Below are positions 1-7,999 of a stretch of 64,000 nucleotides of DNA, piece by piece (the first letter of the stretch is position 1; every line of letters begins with the position of its first letter). Source of the DNA: Rhizobium rhizogenes NBRC 13257 (GTDB lineage: Bacteria; Pseudomonadota; Alphaproteobacteria; Rhizobiales; Rhizobiaceae); assembly GCF_000696095.1 (NCBI RefSeq), contig NZ_BAYX01000022.1:51950-115949 (forward strand), written 5' to 3'. Both the position numbers and the translations under genes were made by a program. The notes beneath the pieces were generated by a model, which worked only from the letters and a program-made list of their open reading frames with translations, ran no database searches and was not told the DNA's origin.

Positions 1-652
1 TGCGCAGCGGCGCATTGCGCTGGTTCCACGACAGGATGGCGCGGGCGTCGGAAATGCCGGCGCCGGCCAGCGTGCGGATCGGGCCGGCGGAAATGGCGTT
101 GACGCGGATGCCGCGCGGGCCGTAATCGGCGGCGAGGTAGCGCACGGAGGCTTCCAGAGCCGCCTTGGCGACGCCCATGACGTTGTAATTCGGGATCACC
201 CGCGTCGAGCCGTTATAGGTCAGCGTCAGCATGCTGCCGCCGTCCGCCATCAGGTCGGCGGCGCGCTTGGCAATCTCGGTGAAGGAGAAACAGGAAATCA
301 CCATCGTGCGGGTGAAGTTGTCGCGCGTGGTGTTGGCGTAGAGGCCCTTCAGCTCGTTCTTGTCGGAAAAGCCGATGGCGTGGACGATGAAGTCCAGCTT
401 GCCCCAGCGCGCCTTGATCTCGTCGAACACGGCGTCGACGGAGGCCAGATCCTCGACGTCGCAGGGCAGAAGGAAATCCGAGCCGACTTCGGCGGCGAGC
501 GGCTTGACGCGCTTGCCGAGCGCTTCGCCCTGGAAGGTGAATGCCAGTTCCGCGCCTTCGGCGGCGAGCGCCTTCGAAATGCCCCAGGCAATCGAGTGAT
601 TGTTTGCGACGCCCATGATGAGGCCGCGCTTACCCTGCATGATTCCCGTCAT
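1..652 (-). CDS. fabI: Enoyl-[acyl-carrier-protein] reductase, FabI type (3' end outside window)
   Basis: NAD(P)H-dependent reduction of trans-2-enoyl-ACP, the last step of each type II fatty acid elongation cycle, in the cytoplasm. The 217 visible residues show the FabI N-terminal nucleotide motif GVANNHSIAWGI (residues 14-25) and the short-chain-dehydrogenase catalytic pair in NYNVMGVAK, Tyr156 and Lys163, the same numbering as E. coli FabI. The C-terminal part lies beyond position 1. The chosen ATG is 4 nt after the fabB stop, so the two genes are one transcript fabA-fabB-fabI. The order is typical of Rhizobiales. The family call is secure; coenzyme preference cannot be read from this part. 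Confidence 0.96.
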   Translation of the reverse strand, partial: MTGIMQGKRGLIMGVANNHSIAWGISKALAAEGAELAFTFQGEALGKRVKPLAAEVGSDFLLPCDVEDLASVDAVFDEIKARWGKLDFIVHAIGFSDKNELKGLYANTTRDNFTRTMVISCFSFTEIAKRAADLMADGGSMLTLTYNGSTRVIPNYNVMGVAKAALEASVRYLAADYGPRGIRVNAISAGPIRTLAGAGISDARAILSWNQRNAPLR

Positions 653-656
653 TGCC

Positions 657-1880
657 TTATCCGTTGTAGCGCTGGAATACGAGCGTGGCATTGGTGCCGC
701 CGAAACCGAAGGAATTGGAGAGAGCGATATCGATCTTGGCGTTGTCGATGCGCTTGCGCACGACCGGCACACCCTCGAATTCCGGGTCGAGTTCGGTGAT
801 ATGGGCGCTTTCGCCGATGAAGCGCTCCTGCATCATCAGGATCGAATAGATCGATTCCTGCACGCCGGCAGCGCCGAGCGAATGGCCCGTCAGCGACTTG
901 GTCGACTGGATCGGCGGGATTTTGCTACCGAAAACCTCACGAATAGCGCCGATTTCCTTGCTGTCGCCGACCGGGGTCGAGGTGCCGTGGGTGTTGATGT
1001 AGTCGACATCGCCCTTCACGGTGGCGAGCGCCTGACGCATGCAGCGCACCGCGCCCTCGCCCGATGGAGCGACCATGTCGTAGCCGTCGGAGGTGGCGCC
1101 GTAGCCGACGATTTCGGCATAGATCTTGGCGCCGCGCGCCTTGGCGTGTTCCAGTTCCTCGAGTACCAGCACGCCGGCGCCGCCGGCGATGACGAAGCCG
1201 TCACGGCTGGCGTCATAGGCGCGCGAGGCGGTTTCCGGGTGATCCTCGTTGAACTTGGAGGACATGGCGCCCATGGCGTCGAAGAGGTTCGACATGGTCC
1301 AGTCGAGATCCTCATGGCCGCCGGCGAACATCACGTCCTGCTTGCCCCACTGGATCATCTCGGCGGCGTTGCCGATGCAATGCGCCGAAGTCGAGCATGC
1401 CGACGAGATGGAATAATTGACACCGTAGATCTTGAACCAGGTGGCGAGCGTCGCCGAGGCCGTCGACGACATCGCCTTCGGCACGGCGAAGGGGCCGACG
1501 CGCTTCGGGCTGTTGTTCTTGCGGGTAATGTCGGCGGCTTCGATCAGCGTGCGCGTCGACGGGCCGCCAGAGCCCATGATGATACCGGTGCGCTCATTGG
1601 AGATATCGCTCTCTTCAAGGCCGCTATCGGCGAGCGCCTGCTTCATAGCGACATGGTTCCAGGCACCACCCTGCGACAGGAAGCGCATGGCGCGGCGGTC
1701 CACCAGATCGGTCGTGTCGATCTTGGGCGAGCCCCAGACCTGGCACTTGAAACCATGCTCGGCGAAATCGTTCGAAAACGAGATACCCGACTTGGCTTCG
1801 CGCAACGACGCGGTAACTTCTTGCGCATCGTTCCCAATGGATGAAACGATACCCAGACCAGTGACAACAACCCGTCTCAT
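657..1880 (-). CDS. fabB: 3-oxoacyl-[acyl-carrier-protein] synthase I
   Basis: Condenses acyl-ACP with malonyl-ACP; the FabB class elongates cis-3-decenoyl-ACP made by FabA and is needed for unsaturated fatty acids. The 407-residue protein has the Cys-His-His triad of ketoacyl synthases: Cys162 in SSACSTSAH, His298 in INTHGTSTPVGD and His333 in KSLTGHSLGAAG. Length is normal. The start MRRVVVTGLG is the standard N-terminus. It lies 52 nt downstream of fabA and 4 nt upstream of fabI on the same strand. FabB rather than FabF is favoured by the fabA neighbour and by family-typical residues. Confidence 0.97.
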   Translation of the reverse strand: MRRVVVTGLGIVSSIGNDAQEVTASLREAKSGISFSNDFAEHGFKCQVWGSPKIDTTDLVDRRAMRFLSQGGAWNHVAMKQALADSGLEESDISNERTGIIMGSGGPSTRTLIEAADITRKNNSPKRVGPFAVPKAMSSTASATLATWFKIYGVNYSISSACSTSAHCIGNAAEMIQWGKQDVMFAGGHEDLDWTMSNLFDAMGAMSSKFNEDHPETASRAYDASRDGFVIAGGAGVLVLEELEHAKARGAKIYAEIVGYGATSDGYDMVAPSGEGAVRCMRQALATVKGDVDYINTHGTSTPVGDSKEIGAIREVFGSKIPPIQSTKSLTGHSLGAAGVQESIYSILMMQERFIGESAHITELDPEFEGVPVVRKRIDNAKIDIALSNSFGFGGTNATLVFQRYNG

Positions 1881-1932
1881 GTCGATGACCTTTTCTAAAA
1901 CGCAGTCTTTGTGGAGGCGGCAGGGCCGCGGT

Positions 1933-2448
1933 TCAGGCAGCCTTGTCCTTTGACAGGCCGACGCGCAGGTCGCTCGCCTGATAAATAACTTCGCCGTCGG
2001 CTTTCAAGTAGCCATCGGCAGTCCCGAGAACAAGACGGCCGCGCATGACGCGCTTGAAGTCGATGCCGTATTCGAGGAGCTTCGTGTCTGGACGAACCAT
2101 GCCCTTGAACTTCACTTCGCCGGTCGACAGCGCCATGCCGCGGCCAGGCTCGCCGAGCCAGCCGAGGAAGAAGCCGGTCAGCTGCCACATGCCGTCAAGG
2201 CCGAGGCAGCCCGGCATGATCGGATTGCCGGCAAAATGGCAGGGGAAGTACCAGTCGTCGGGACGCACGTCATATTCAGCGCGAATGTAACCCTTGTCGA
2301 AAGCACCACCGGTTTCGGAAATATCTGTAATGCGATGGACCATCAGCATCGGTGGTAGGGGAAGCTGCGCATTGCCCGGGCCGAACAATTCGCCGCGGCC
2401 GCAGGACAGGATTTCCTCATAGTTGAAGCTGGATTGTCTCGTCGTCAT
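1933..2448 (-). CDS. fabA: 3-hydroxydecanoyl-ACP dehydratase/isomerase
   Basis: Dehydrates 3-hydroxydecanoyl-ACP and isomerises trans-2- to cis-3-decenoyl-ACP, the branch point to unsaturated fatty acids. The 171 residues contain the hot-dog catalytic pair: His71 in CHFAGNPIMPG and Asp85 in CLGLDGMWQ, one residue off E. coli numbering. An in-frame ATG seven codons upstream (2469) is possible, but MTTRQSSFNYEE matches the usual family start. First gene of fabA-fabB-fabI and divergent from irr across about 295 bp. Confidence 0.97.
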   Translation of the reverse strand: MTTRQSSFNYEEILSCGRGELFGPGNAQLPLPPMLMVHRITDISETGGAFDKGYIRAEYDVRPDDWYFPCHFAGNPIMPGCLGLDGMWQLTGFFLGWLGEPGRGMALSTGEVKFKGMVRPDTKLLEYGIDFKRVMRGRLVLGTADGYLKADGEVIYQASDLRVGLSKDKAA

Positions 2449-2641
2449 AAAAATTCCGTTCCCCCGCATGGATGCCGTGGATGTGAAGCTTTAGTGCAAG
2501 ATCGAGGGAAAATGAAGCGTAAGCATGACACGCTCATTTTGCCGCCCGATGGCCGCACTTCGCTATATGTGGTCGTCGCATACAGGAACGCTAGGGCTGC
2601 TGCCAGTGGCAAATGCGGCAAGAGCCCTATTTTTCCGGCTA

Positions 2642-2671
2642 TTGACAGCCTTCCCACCCCATCGAAACTAT
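2642..2671 (+). promoter_or_regulatory. Candidate promoter in the fabA-irr divergent region
   Basis: TTGACA at 2642-2647 is followed 17-18 nt later by a weak -10 candidate (AACTAT, 2666-2671) about 70 nt before irr. The rest of 2449-2743 shows no coding signal. A possible iron-control element was looked for by eye and not recognised. Only the -35 is a good match. Confidence 0.35.
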
Positions 2672-2743
2672 TGAAAGCAATCCGTGCAAAAGTTATATGG
2701 CTTAATCAAGAATTACAGAGATCAGGAATCCGGAGTTCCCTGA

Positions 2744-3163
2744 ATGGCGGAAGAAGCCGAAATCGCGATCGAAACCAGGCTGCGCAATGCCGGCCTGAGG
2801 CCGACCCGACAGCGCATTGCGCTCGGCGATCTGCTTTTTGCCAAGGGTGACCGCCACCTGACCGTCGAGGAGCTTCACGAGGAAGCCGTCACCGCCGGCG
2901 TTCCGGTCTCGCTTGCCACCGTCTACAACACGCTCCATCAGTTCACCGAGGCCGGCCTGATCCGCGTGCTGGCCGTCGAAAGCGCCAAGACATATTTCGA
3001 CACCAACGTTTCCGACCACCACCACTTCTTCGTCGAAGGACATAATGAAGTGCTGGATATTCCGATCAGCAATCTGACGATCGCCAATCTGCCGGAGCCG
3101 CCTGTGGGCATGGAAATCGCTCATGTCGACGTCGTCATCCGCCTGCGCCGCAAGCAGCGGTAA
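2744..3163 (+). CDS. irr: Irr, iron response transcriptional regulator (Fur family)
   Basis: DNA-binding regulator that responds to haem status and controls haem synthesis and iron uptake genes in Rhizobiales. The 139-residue protein has a winged-helix Fur fold (GLRPTRQRIALGDLL, then SLATVYNTLHQFTEAGLI) and the histidine cluster SDHHHFF, a feature of Irr proteins. The N-terminal GCPxH-like haem motif of Bradyrhizobium Irr is absent, as in most Rhizobium orthologues. It is divergent from fabA, the conserved position for irr in Rhizobiaceae. A start at MAEEAEIAIE gives the normal length. Confidence 0.93.
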   Translation: MAEEAEIAIETRLRNAGLRPTRQRIALGDLLFAKGDRHLTVEELHEEAVTAGVPVSLATVYNTLHQFTEAGLIRVLAVESAKTYFDTNVSDHHHFFVEGHNEVLDIPISNLTIANLPEPPVGMEIAHVDVVIRLRRKQR

Positions 3164-3177
3164 GCCGCAAGCTTAGT

Positions 3178-3813
3178 TCACATCACATCGTCGGGATGCC
3201 GGCCGGGCCTATGATGATAGGTCGGGAAGGTCCAGCCGAACCAGAGCGCACCGCCGCGCACGGCGAAGGCGGCGGCAACGCCGAGCCCTGCCGAGGCATA
3301 GAGCGGCATCATCGTCGCGTTGGCGGCAGTGAAGACGCCAGCGCCGATGAGGGCGGCGGTCACATAGATTTCCGGCCGCAGCAGCACCGAGGGCTCGTTT
3401 GCGAGCAGATCGCGCAGGATGCCGCCGAAGGTCGCCGTCAGAGCGCCGGTGACGATGGCAACCGTCGGCGAGCCCGTCGCCGCCATGCCCTTGGCAGCCC
3501 CCATGACGCAATAGGCCGACAGGCCGATGGCATCGAGCCAGATCAGCAGCCGATAGCGTGATTCGAACAGATGAGCGGTGAAGAAGACCAAAACGCCGAC
3601 CAAGGCGCAGATAATGACATAGGTCGGGTTCAGCACCCAGAAGACCGGTACACGACCAAGAATGATATCCCTCAGCGTGCCGCCGCCGGTGCCGGTGACC
3701 GCGGCAAAAAACAGGAAGCCGATCAGATCGAGCTGCTTGCGCGAGGCCGCCAGCGCGCCGGTCGCGGCGAAAAGCGCGACGCCGGCATAGTCGAGAAACG
3801 AAAGAAGCGACAT
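3178..3813 (-). CDS. TRIC/YadS-type (UPF0126) trimeric cation channel family protein
   Basis: Small inner-membrane protein of the UPF0126 family, related to prokaryotic TRIC potassium channels. The 211 residues hold about seven hydrophobic helices in two similar halves, each with a glycine-rich motif followed by LRD: TGGGTLRDIILG in the first half and TFGGILRDLLAN in the second. This internal duplication is the family hallmark. The reading frame stays open further upstream, but MSLLSFLDYAG is the natural start. Convergent with irr, 14 nt away. A transport role is known for only a few members, so substrate is inferred. Confidence 0.85.
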   Translation of the reverse strand: MSLLSFLDYAGVALFAATGALAASRKQLDLIGFLFFAAVTGTGGGTLRDIILGRVPVFWVLNPTYVIICALVGVLVFFTAHLFESRYRLLIWLDAIGLSAYCVMGAAKGMAATGSPTVAIVTGALTATFGGILRDLLANEPSVLLRPEIYVTAALIGAGVFTAANATMMPLYASAGLGVAAAFAVRGGALWFGWTFPTYHHRPGRHPDDVM

Positions 3814-3955
3814 CGGGAACTCCAACAGAATGCCGGCGGCGATTTTGATGGAGTGAATCACGGTGGCAAGGGCCGCGCAAGCAGGCAGGTGTAAAGATGC
3901 CGAAGCGGACGCGACAACCCCCGCGGTCGCTTCGTGCTTTGGAGAGGAAACCCCG

Positions 3956-4432
3956 TTGAAATCCCTGCTGATCGTGATCCTCAATCTCGTCGCGTTCGTC
4001 ATCCTGCCCGTCACGGCGCAAGCGCAGCAATCGCTGCTGCAGGATCCGGTGGCCTATGAGAGGGATCACTTCACCAAGCGCTGCGAGGGCCAGGCAAGCT
4101 TCGGCGACGGCTTTGCCACCGAGCGGGACTTCAACAACGACAAGCTTATGGACATCGTCGTCAACGAAGGCGAGATCAGCTGCAAGGGCGAAAAAGGCCC
4201 CGACTGCACCGACGAGGGCTGCCCCTATAATTTCTACGTCCATGTCGTCGAGGGCGGCTACATCCTCGTCGCGACGGCGCGAATCTACGGCTATGATTTC
4301 ATCCAGCGCTTCGGCAACATGGTGCTGGTCATGAAAATGCATCCGCGCTTCTGCGACCGCACCGACGGTGACCCTTGCGAGATCACCGTCCGCGTTCGCG
4401 GCGTCAAATTCGTCACTATCTCGAAAAAGTAG
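3956..4432 (+). CDS. Small secreted protein of unknown function
   Basis: A 158-residue protein with a clear signal peptide: KSLLIVILNLVAFVILPV is hydrophobic and is followed by the cleavage-type sequence TAQAQQ. The start is TTG at 3956, supported by GGAGAG (3941-3946); there is no ATG nearby. The mature part carries several cysteines (around CEGQ, ISCKGEKGPDCTDEGC and RFCDRTDGDPCE), which suggests disulfides in the periplasm. The family was not recognised. Possibly transcribed alone, as neighbours on both sides are on the other strand. Confidence 0.7.
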   Translation: MKSLLIVILNLVAFVILPVTAQAQQSLLQDPVAYERDHFTKRCEGQASFGDGFATERDFNNDKLMDIVVNEGEISCKGEKGPDCTDEGCPYNFYVHVVEGGYILVATARIYGYDFIQRFGNMVLVMKMHPRFCDRTDGDPCEITVRVRGVKFVTISKK

Positions 4433-4448
4433 AGCCTACGGCGTTGAC

Positions 4449-4481
4449 GCATAGTTACGGTCAAAACGCGTAGTTACGGTC
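4449..4481. repeat. Short imperfect direct repeat at a gene junction
   Basis: GCATAGTTACGGTC (4449-4462) and GCGTAGTTACGGTC (4468-4481) are near-identical 14-mers 19 nt apart. The second copy covers the stop codon of the next gene, so a small tandem duplication probably formed at the 3' end of that gene. No function is apparent. Confidence 0.5.
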
Positions 4482-5307
4482 CGGGATAAAACGCCGAGGT
4501 GCGGCCGACGGCATAATAGCCGACGAGGCCGATCCACTCGCGCACGCCGGTCGACAGCAACTGCGCGTTCAGCGACGGCTGGGTGAAATCGAGGCCGAGC
4601 GTTTCCTTGCCGGTGCTGCGATAATCCACGGGCCAGGGCACGACATCGATGCCCTGCTTGCGGAAAATGCCCATGGAGCGCGGCATGTGGAAGCCGGAGG
4701 TGATCAGCAGGCAGCCGGACAGCCCGTTCTGCGCCAGCAGCTCCTTGGTATTGACGGCGTTCTCGAAGGTGGTGCGCGAGGTCTTGTCCTCGACGAGGCG
4801 ATCCTTGCCGATGCCGAGCGCCGTGAAGAAACGCTCGGAGATGACGGCATCGCCCTCGTAATCACCGCCGATCGAGCCATCGCCGCCGGACACGACGATG
4901 CGCGCCTGCGGATATTTCTGCGCCAGCCGCAGGGCCTCGATCAGGCGATCACCGCCCGAATCGAGCTCATAGCCGCCGCGCACCGTCGTCACCTGGTTCT
5001 GCGTGGCGCCACCGAGCACGATCATGCATTTCAGATCCGCCGGATCGGCCGCGACACGCGGAAAACGCTCCTCCAGCCCCTGGACGACATAGGCGCCCGC
5101 GTTCGTATAAAGCGCCACAAACAGGATCAGGATCGACAGCAATGACGAGGCAAGCGCGATCCCGCGCCGGCGGACGAGGACGCTGATGAAGGCCAGCACG
5201 CCGAACAAAAAGGCCAGGGATAGCGGCTGACCGAAAATCCAGACAAGTTTGGAAAAAACGAACAAAATGTATCCTCGCGCTTTTCGAGCCGAAGCTCCAA
5301 TGGGCAT
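4474..5307 (-). CDS. YdcF/SanA-like DUF218 membrane protein
   Basis: Envelope protein of the DUF218 family, which includes SanA, YdcF and ElyC, linked in enterobacteria to cell-envelope and lipid-carrier functions. There are two N-terminal membrane helices (about residues 12-60), then a Rossmann-like domain beginning CMIVLGGATQNQ and including VVSGGDGS, EDKTSRTTFENAVNT and LLITSGFHMPRSM; the S-R-T-T-x-E-N segment is diagnostic. ATG at 5307 gives 277 residues. An in-frame TTG at 5265 with a GAGGA ribosome site 6 nt upstream is an equally good start and gives 263 residues. Confidence 0.82.
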   Translation of the reverse strand: MPIGASARKARGYILFVFSKLVWIFGQPLSLAFLFGVLAFISVLVRRRGIALASSLLSILILFVALYTNAGAYVVQGLEERFPRVAADPADLKCMIVLGGATQNQVTTVRGGYELDSGGDRLIEALRLAQKYPQARIVVSGGDGSIGGDYEGDAVISERFFTALGIGKDRLVEDKTSRTTFENAVNTKELLAQNGLSGCLLITSGFHMPRSMGIFRKQGIDVVPWPVDYRSTGKETLGLDFTQPSLNAQLLSTGVREWIGLVGYYAVGRTSAFYPGP

Positions 5308-5521
5308 TGGCGGAAAACGATTCGTCTTTTCCTAGCAGATTTTTGTGCACTGCAATGTGGCTATTTCGATCTTGGTGGCGCTCTTGCATCGCGAGCGTTT
5401 TTTCGTCATAGAAACATCGTTGCTTCAGATCGAAGCTCCGTAAGCGTTTACGTCAATCAACGCGCAACCCGTCAATCGGCGCTGCGCAATTGCTCTGATT
5501 GGCATCTTACGGAGATCCACC

Positions 5522-5758
5522 ATGCCAAACGGCAAACTCCCCAAACATTACAGCGCGGTCGTCATGCCGCTTATCCTGTCGCTGCTGATGACCTCGGTCG
5601 TCTCGGCGATCAGCATTCTGCGGTCGCAGGGCGTGACGGCTGAGGCATTCGCCCTGTGGCCATCCACCTGGGGGATTTCATGGGCAATCGCCTTCCCGGT
5701 GCTGCTGCTGTTGCTGCCTGTCGTTCGCCGCGTGACCGCCGCGATCGTCGAATCGTAA
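5522..5758 (+). CDS. DUF2798 small membrane protein
   Basis: A 78-residue protein with two hydrophobic helices (AVVMPLILSLLMTSVVSAIS and ISWAIAFPVLLLLLPVV) separated by a short loop with TWGISW, the pattern of the DUF2798 family. The role is unknown. A good ribosome site (CGGAG, about 7 nt before the ATG) supports the start. Both neighbours are on the opposite strand, so it is probably a single-gene unit. Confidence 0.75.
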   Translation: MPNGKLPKHYSAVVMPLILSLLMTSVVSAISILRSQGVTAEAFALWPSTWGISWAIAFPVLLLLLPVVRRVTAAIVES

Positions 5759-5821
5759 TCCGGCTTGGCCGATGGACCGCAAAGGCGCTCCGTCGGCCGA
5801 AGACGCAAATGGCCGGCATAT

Positions 5822-6544
5822 CTATTTCGATCTCTTCACCATCGACGCCGTCACCATCAGGCGCTGATTGAACCGGCGCTGCAGCGGTCGCGGGATGAAA
5901 AGCGTGGCGAATGCAAGGGCAAGCGCGACCATCGACACCAGCCAAAGCGCATGCGAGCCAAAGGCGCTGGCCAGAAGCGCGCCGAGGATGGCGCCGATAA
6001 TCATGCCGCTCCAGGGCACGATCTGCACCGTCCAGGCGAAATCGCGGTCGCCGAGGATAAAGCGGCCGATCCCGCGCCCGAAGCGGGACAGCGCGCCGGT
6101 AACATAGGTGAGCCCGATCGGCAGGCCCTCGATGTGCTCGACGGTGGCATTGACCATGCCCATGGCCAGCACGACCAGATAGAACTGCACGAGGATCAGC
6201 GACGGCACCTCGAAACCGGCTGCCAGCGCCAGCAGGATGCTGACGCAGGCCAACACGACAAAGGCCCGCCGATCGGCGGCATGGGCAACGACGATCCCCA
6301 GCGCGTTGCCGCCGATAAAGGTGACGATCGCCGCAAACAGCACTGCGGCATGGCCGAAATCCCCCGTCCCAAGCGCAATCGCCGCCCGCGTCGTATTGCC
6401 GGTCATGAAGGACACGAAGTTCCCAGTCAGCATGAGCCCCACCGCATCGGTCATCCCGGCAATAAAGGAGATCGAGGCAACGAGCAGAAACCCCGTCACC
6501 GTACGACGGGTCTTGATGAGGCGACGGCGACGCTGTCTGGTCAT
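5822..6544 (-). CDS. YoaK/DUF1275 family membrane protein
   Basis: Inner-membrane protein of the DUF1275 (YoaK) family, 240 residues with about six helices. Family features are the early segment FIAGMTDAVGLMLTGNFVSFMTGNT, where glycines and the SFMTGN motif are conserved, and the later GLTYVTGALSRFG. No biochemical role is established. It is convergent with the DUF2798 gene. Confidence 0.82.
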   Translation of the reverse strand: MTRQRRRRLIKTRRTVTGFLLVASISFIAGMTDAVGLMLTGNFVSFMTGNTTRAAIALGTGDFGHAAVLFAAIVTFIGGNALGIVVAHAADRRAFVVLACVSILLALAAGFEVPSLILVQFYLVVLAMGMVNATVEHIEGLPIGLTYVTGALSRFGRGIGRFILGDRDFAWTVQIVPWSGMIIGAILGALLASAFGSHALWLVSMVALALAFATLFIPRPLQRRFNQRLMVTASMVKRSK

Positions 6545-6652
6545 GGTCGAATCGGATGGGTTGATGGGACGGTGGAGGCTAGCATGAAGTGGGTGGGATG
6601 CGGAGGGGTTGATCGAGGTGAGTGTGCGGGTGGTGGTGAATTGGATACGAAG

Positions 6653-6891
6653 CTACAGCCTCTTCTTCGCGAAAGCCCGCCCTGAGCCGGATTTCAGATA
6701 TTTTTCGAATGCGAGCGCCTGCGCCTCATCGGAAAAAGCGATGTAGGTCTTGAGGGAGCAAGGAGCGTATTTTGAGGTATGCGGGACCTCCTTGGAATTA
6801 TGCTTTGCCAAGCGAGCTTTCAGTCGCCCGTCACCCAGACGTAGTGATGGTCAGGAGCCTCAATGCTCGTGAGGATGTAGACATACTTCAC
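6653..6891 (-). pseudogene. Frameshifted GIY-YIG endonuclease-type gene
   Basis: Read on the minus strand, a GTG at 6891 opens KYVYILTSIEAPDHHY, the N-terminus of a UPF0213-type GIY-YIG nuclease. It then runs into TGA near 6822. The next frame carries the rest without a break: LKARLAKHN, then EVPHTSKYAPCSLKTYIAFS and SGSGRAFAKKRL with TAG at 6653-6655. The two parts join exactly where the family continues, so one base has been lost (or misread) around 6820-6840. Small proteins of this family are common in rhizobia. The remaining gap, 6545-6650 and 6892-7117, shows nothing else coding. Confidence 0.72.
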
Positions 6892-7117
6892 GCAGAGGCA
6901 TGATAGTGCGTCCGAGCAAGTACGCAACCATAGCGATACATTATTGCTTCTGACAGTAATAGCAATCTTCGAAAGGATGAGAGAAGAGTTTGCATCGAGT
7001 GGAGAAAACCCCGCTTACGTTGCTTCGCAACTTCAGCGCGGCAGCCTTCGCTACCTTCTCGCCTTCAGCCCATCAAACCCTCCGGGCTTGCCGAGCCGAA
7101 GCTCGCAGAGCGAAGGT

Positions 7118-7193
<76 letters not shown>

Positions 7194-7346
7194 ATCAAGA
7201 TGGTGCCGGTTGAACCGGCCCTGGGTCCCTTCGAAGCGTTTCGCCCGTCGGGGTGGCGGCTTATTACTTCTGGTTTTTACAGATAGCAAGCCGAAATTTT
7301 CGGCCCGGAAAACTTTTCTTGCTTTACCGGGCCGACTGTCCGCAAA

Positions 7347-7727
7347 TCAAACGTCGTCGTCGTCGCCGGTCACGCCGATGATGTCGCTCATGTCGTCATC
7401 ATCTTCGTCTTCGTCGGCTTCGAGGAAGGTGTCGTCGTCATCGTCGCCGATTTCGACATCGTCATCGCCGATATCCGGGATCTCGTCGCCGGCAACCGCC
7501 TCATCGGCGTCCTCCAGCGAGACCAGCTCGACCTCGGTGTTTTCGGTATCGACTTCAGCCACTTCCTCTTCTTCCGGAACTTCCTTGGCAGCGGAGGTTT
7601 CCTCGAAGTAGGACAGGGGCCAGGACTTGCCGGTATAGGGCGAGACGACCGGGTCCCGGTTCAGGTCATAGAATTTCTTGCCGTTGTCCGGATCGGTACG
7701 TTTTGTTCCAAGTTCCGCTTTCGCCAC
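7347..7727 (-). CDS. TIGR02300 family acidic protein
   Basis: A 126-residue cytosolic protein of the alphaproteobacterial TIGR02300 family. The conserved part is N-terminal: AKAELGTKRTDP then FYDLNRDPVVSPYTGKSWP. The last 60 residues are almost all Asp/Glu and end in a run of aspartates. The GTG at 7727 is the likely start, with GAGG about 8 nt upstream; an in-frame ATG at 7766 would add 13 unconserved residues. It sits divergently next to aroA, the usual position in Rhizobiaceae. Function unknown. Confidence 0.85.
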   Translation of the reverse strand: MAKAELGTKRTDPDNGKKFYDLNRDPVVSPYTGKSWPLSYFEETSAAKEVPEEEEVAEVDTENTEVELVSLEDADEAVAGDEIPDIGDDDVEIGDDDDDTFLEADEDEDDDDMSDIIGVTGDDDDV

Positions 7728-7999
7728 TGTCAAAGCCTCATGAATGGCCGAATCAATATTCGGCAAGCCGGGAAAGCCGGCCTTTTAAGGGAAATTATCA
7801 GCCGGTCCCCTTAATCGTTACCGCAGGCCCTGTCAAAGCCAAACTTTATATACAGCAAGAAGGGTTTTCCCCGCATACCGGGATGACCCGGCAACATCTC
7901 TGTGATATCGAGCCCGCGTGAACCGCAGGGCAGCTGGCGCAACCGGACCGAAGTCAGCGATAATGCGGCATAGATAACGGCATTGCAAAGGAATTGCCC

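Noticed and set aside
600..1844. A 414-codon plus-strand frame opposite fabB
   Set aside because: It mirrors fabB codon structure, has no domain, and lacks a ribosome site; fabB has complete catalytic residues.
2449..2743. A small gene in the fabA-irr intergenic region
   Set aside because: Frames there lack ribosome sites and any conserved motif; the region is better explained as divergent promoters.
5765..6685. A 306-codon plus-strand frame opposite the DUF1275 gene
   Set aside because: Charged, repeat-like composition typical of antisense to a membrane protein gene.
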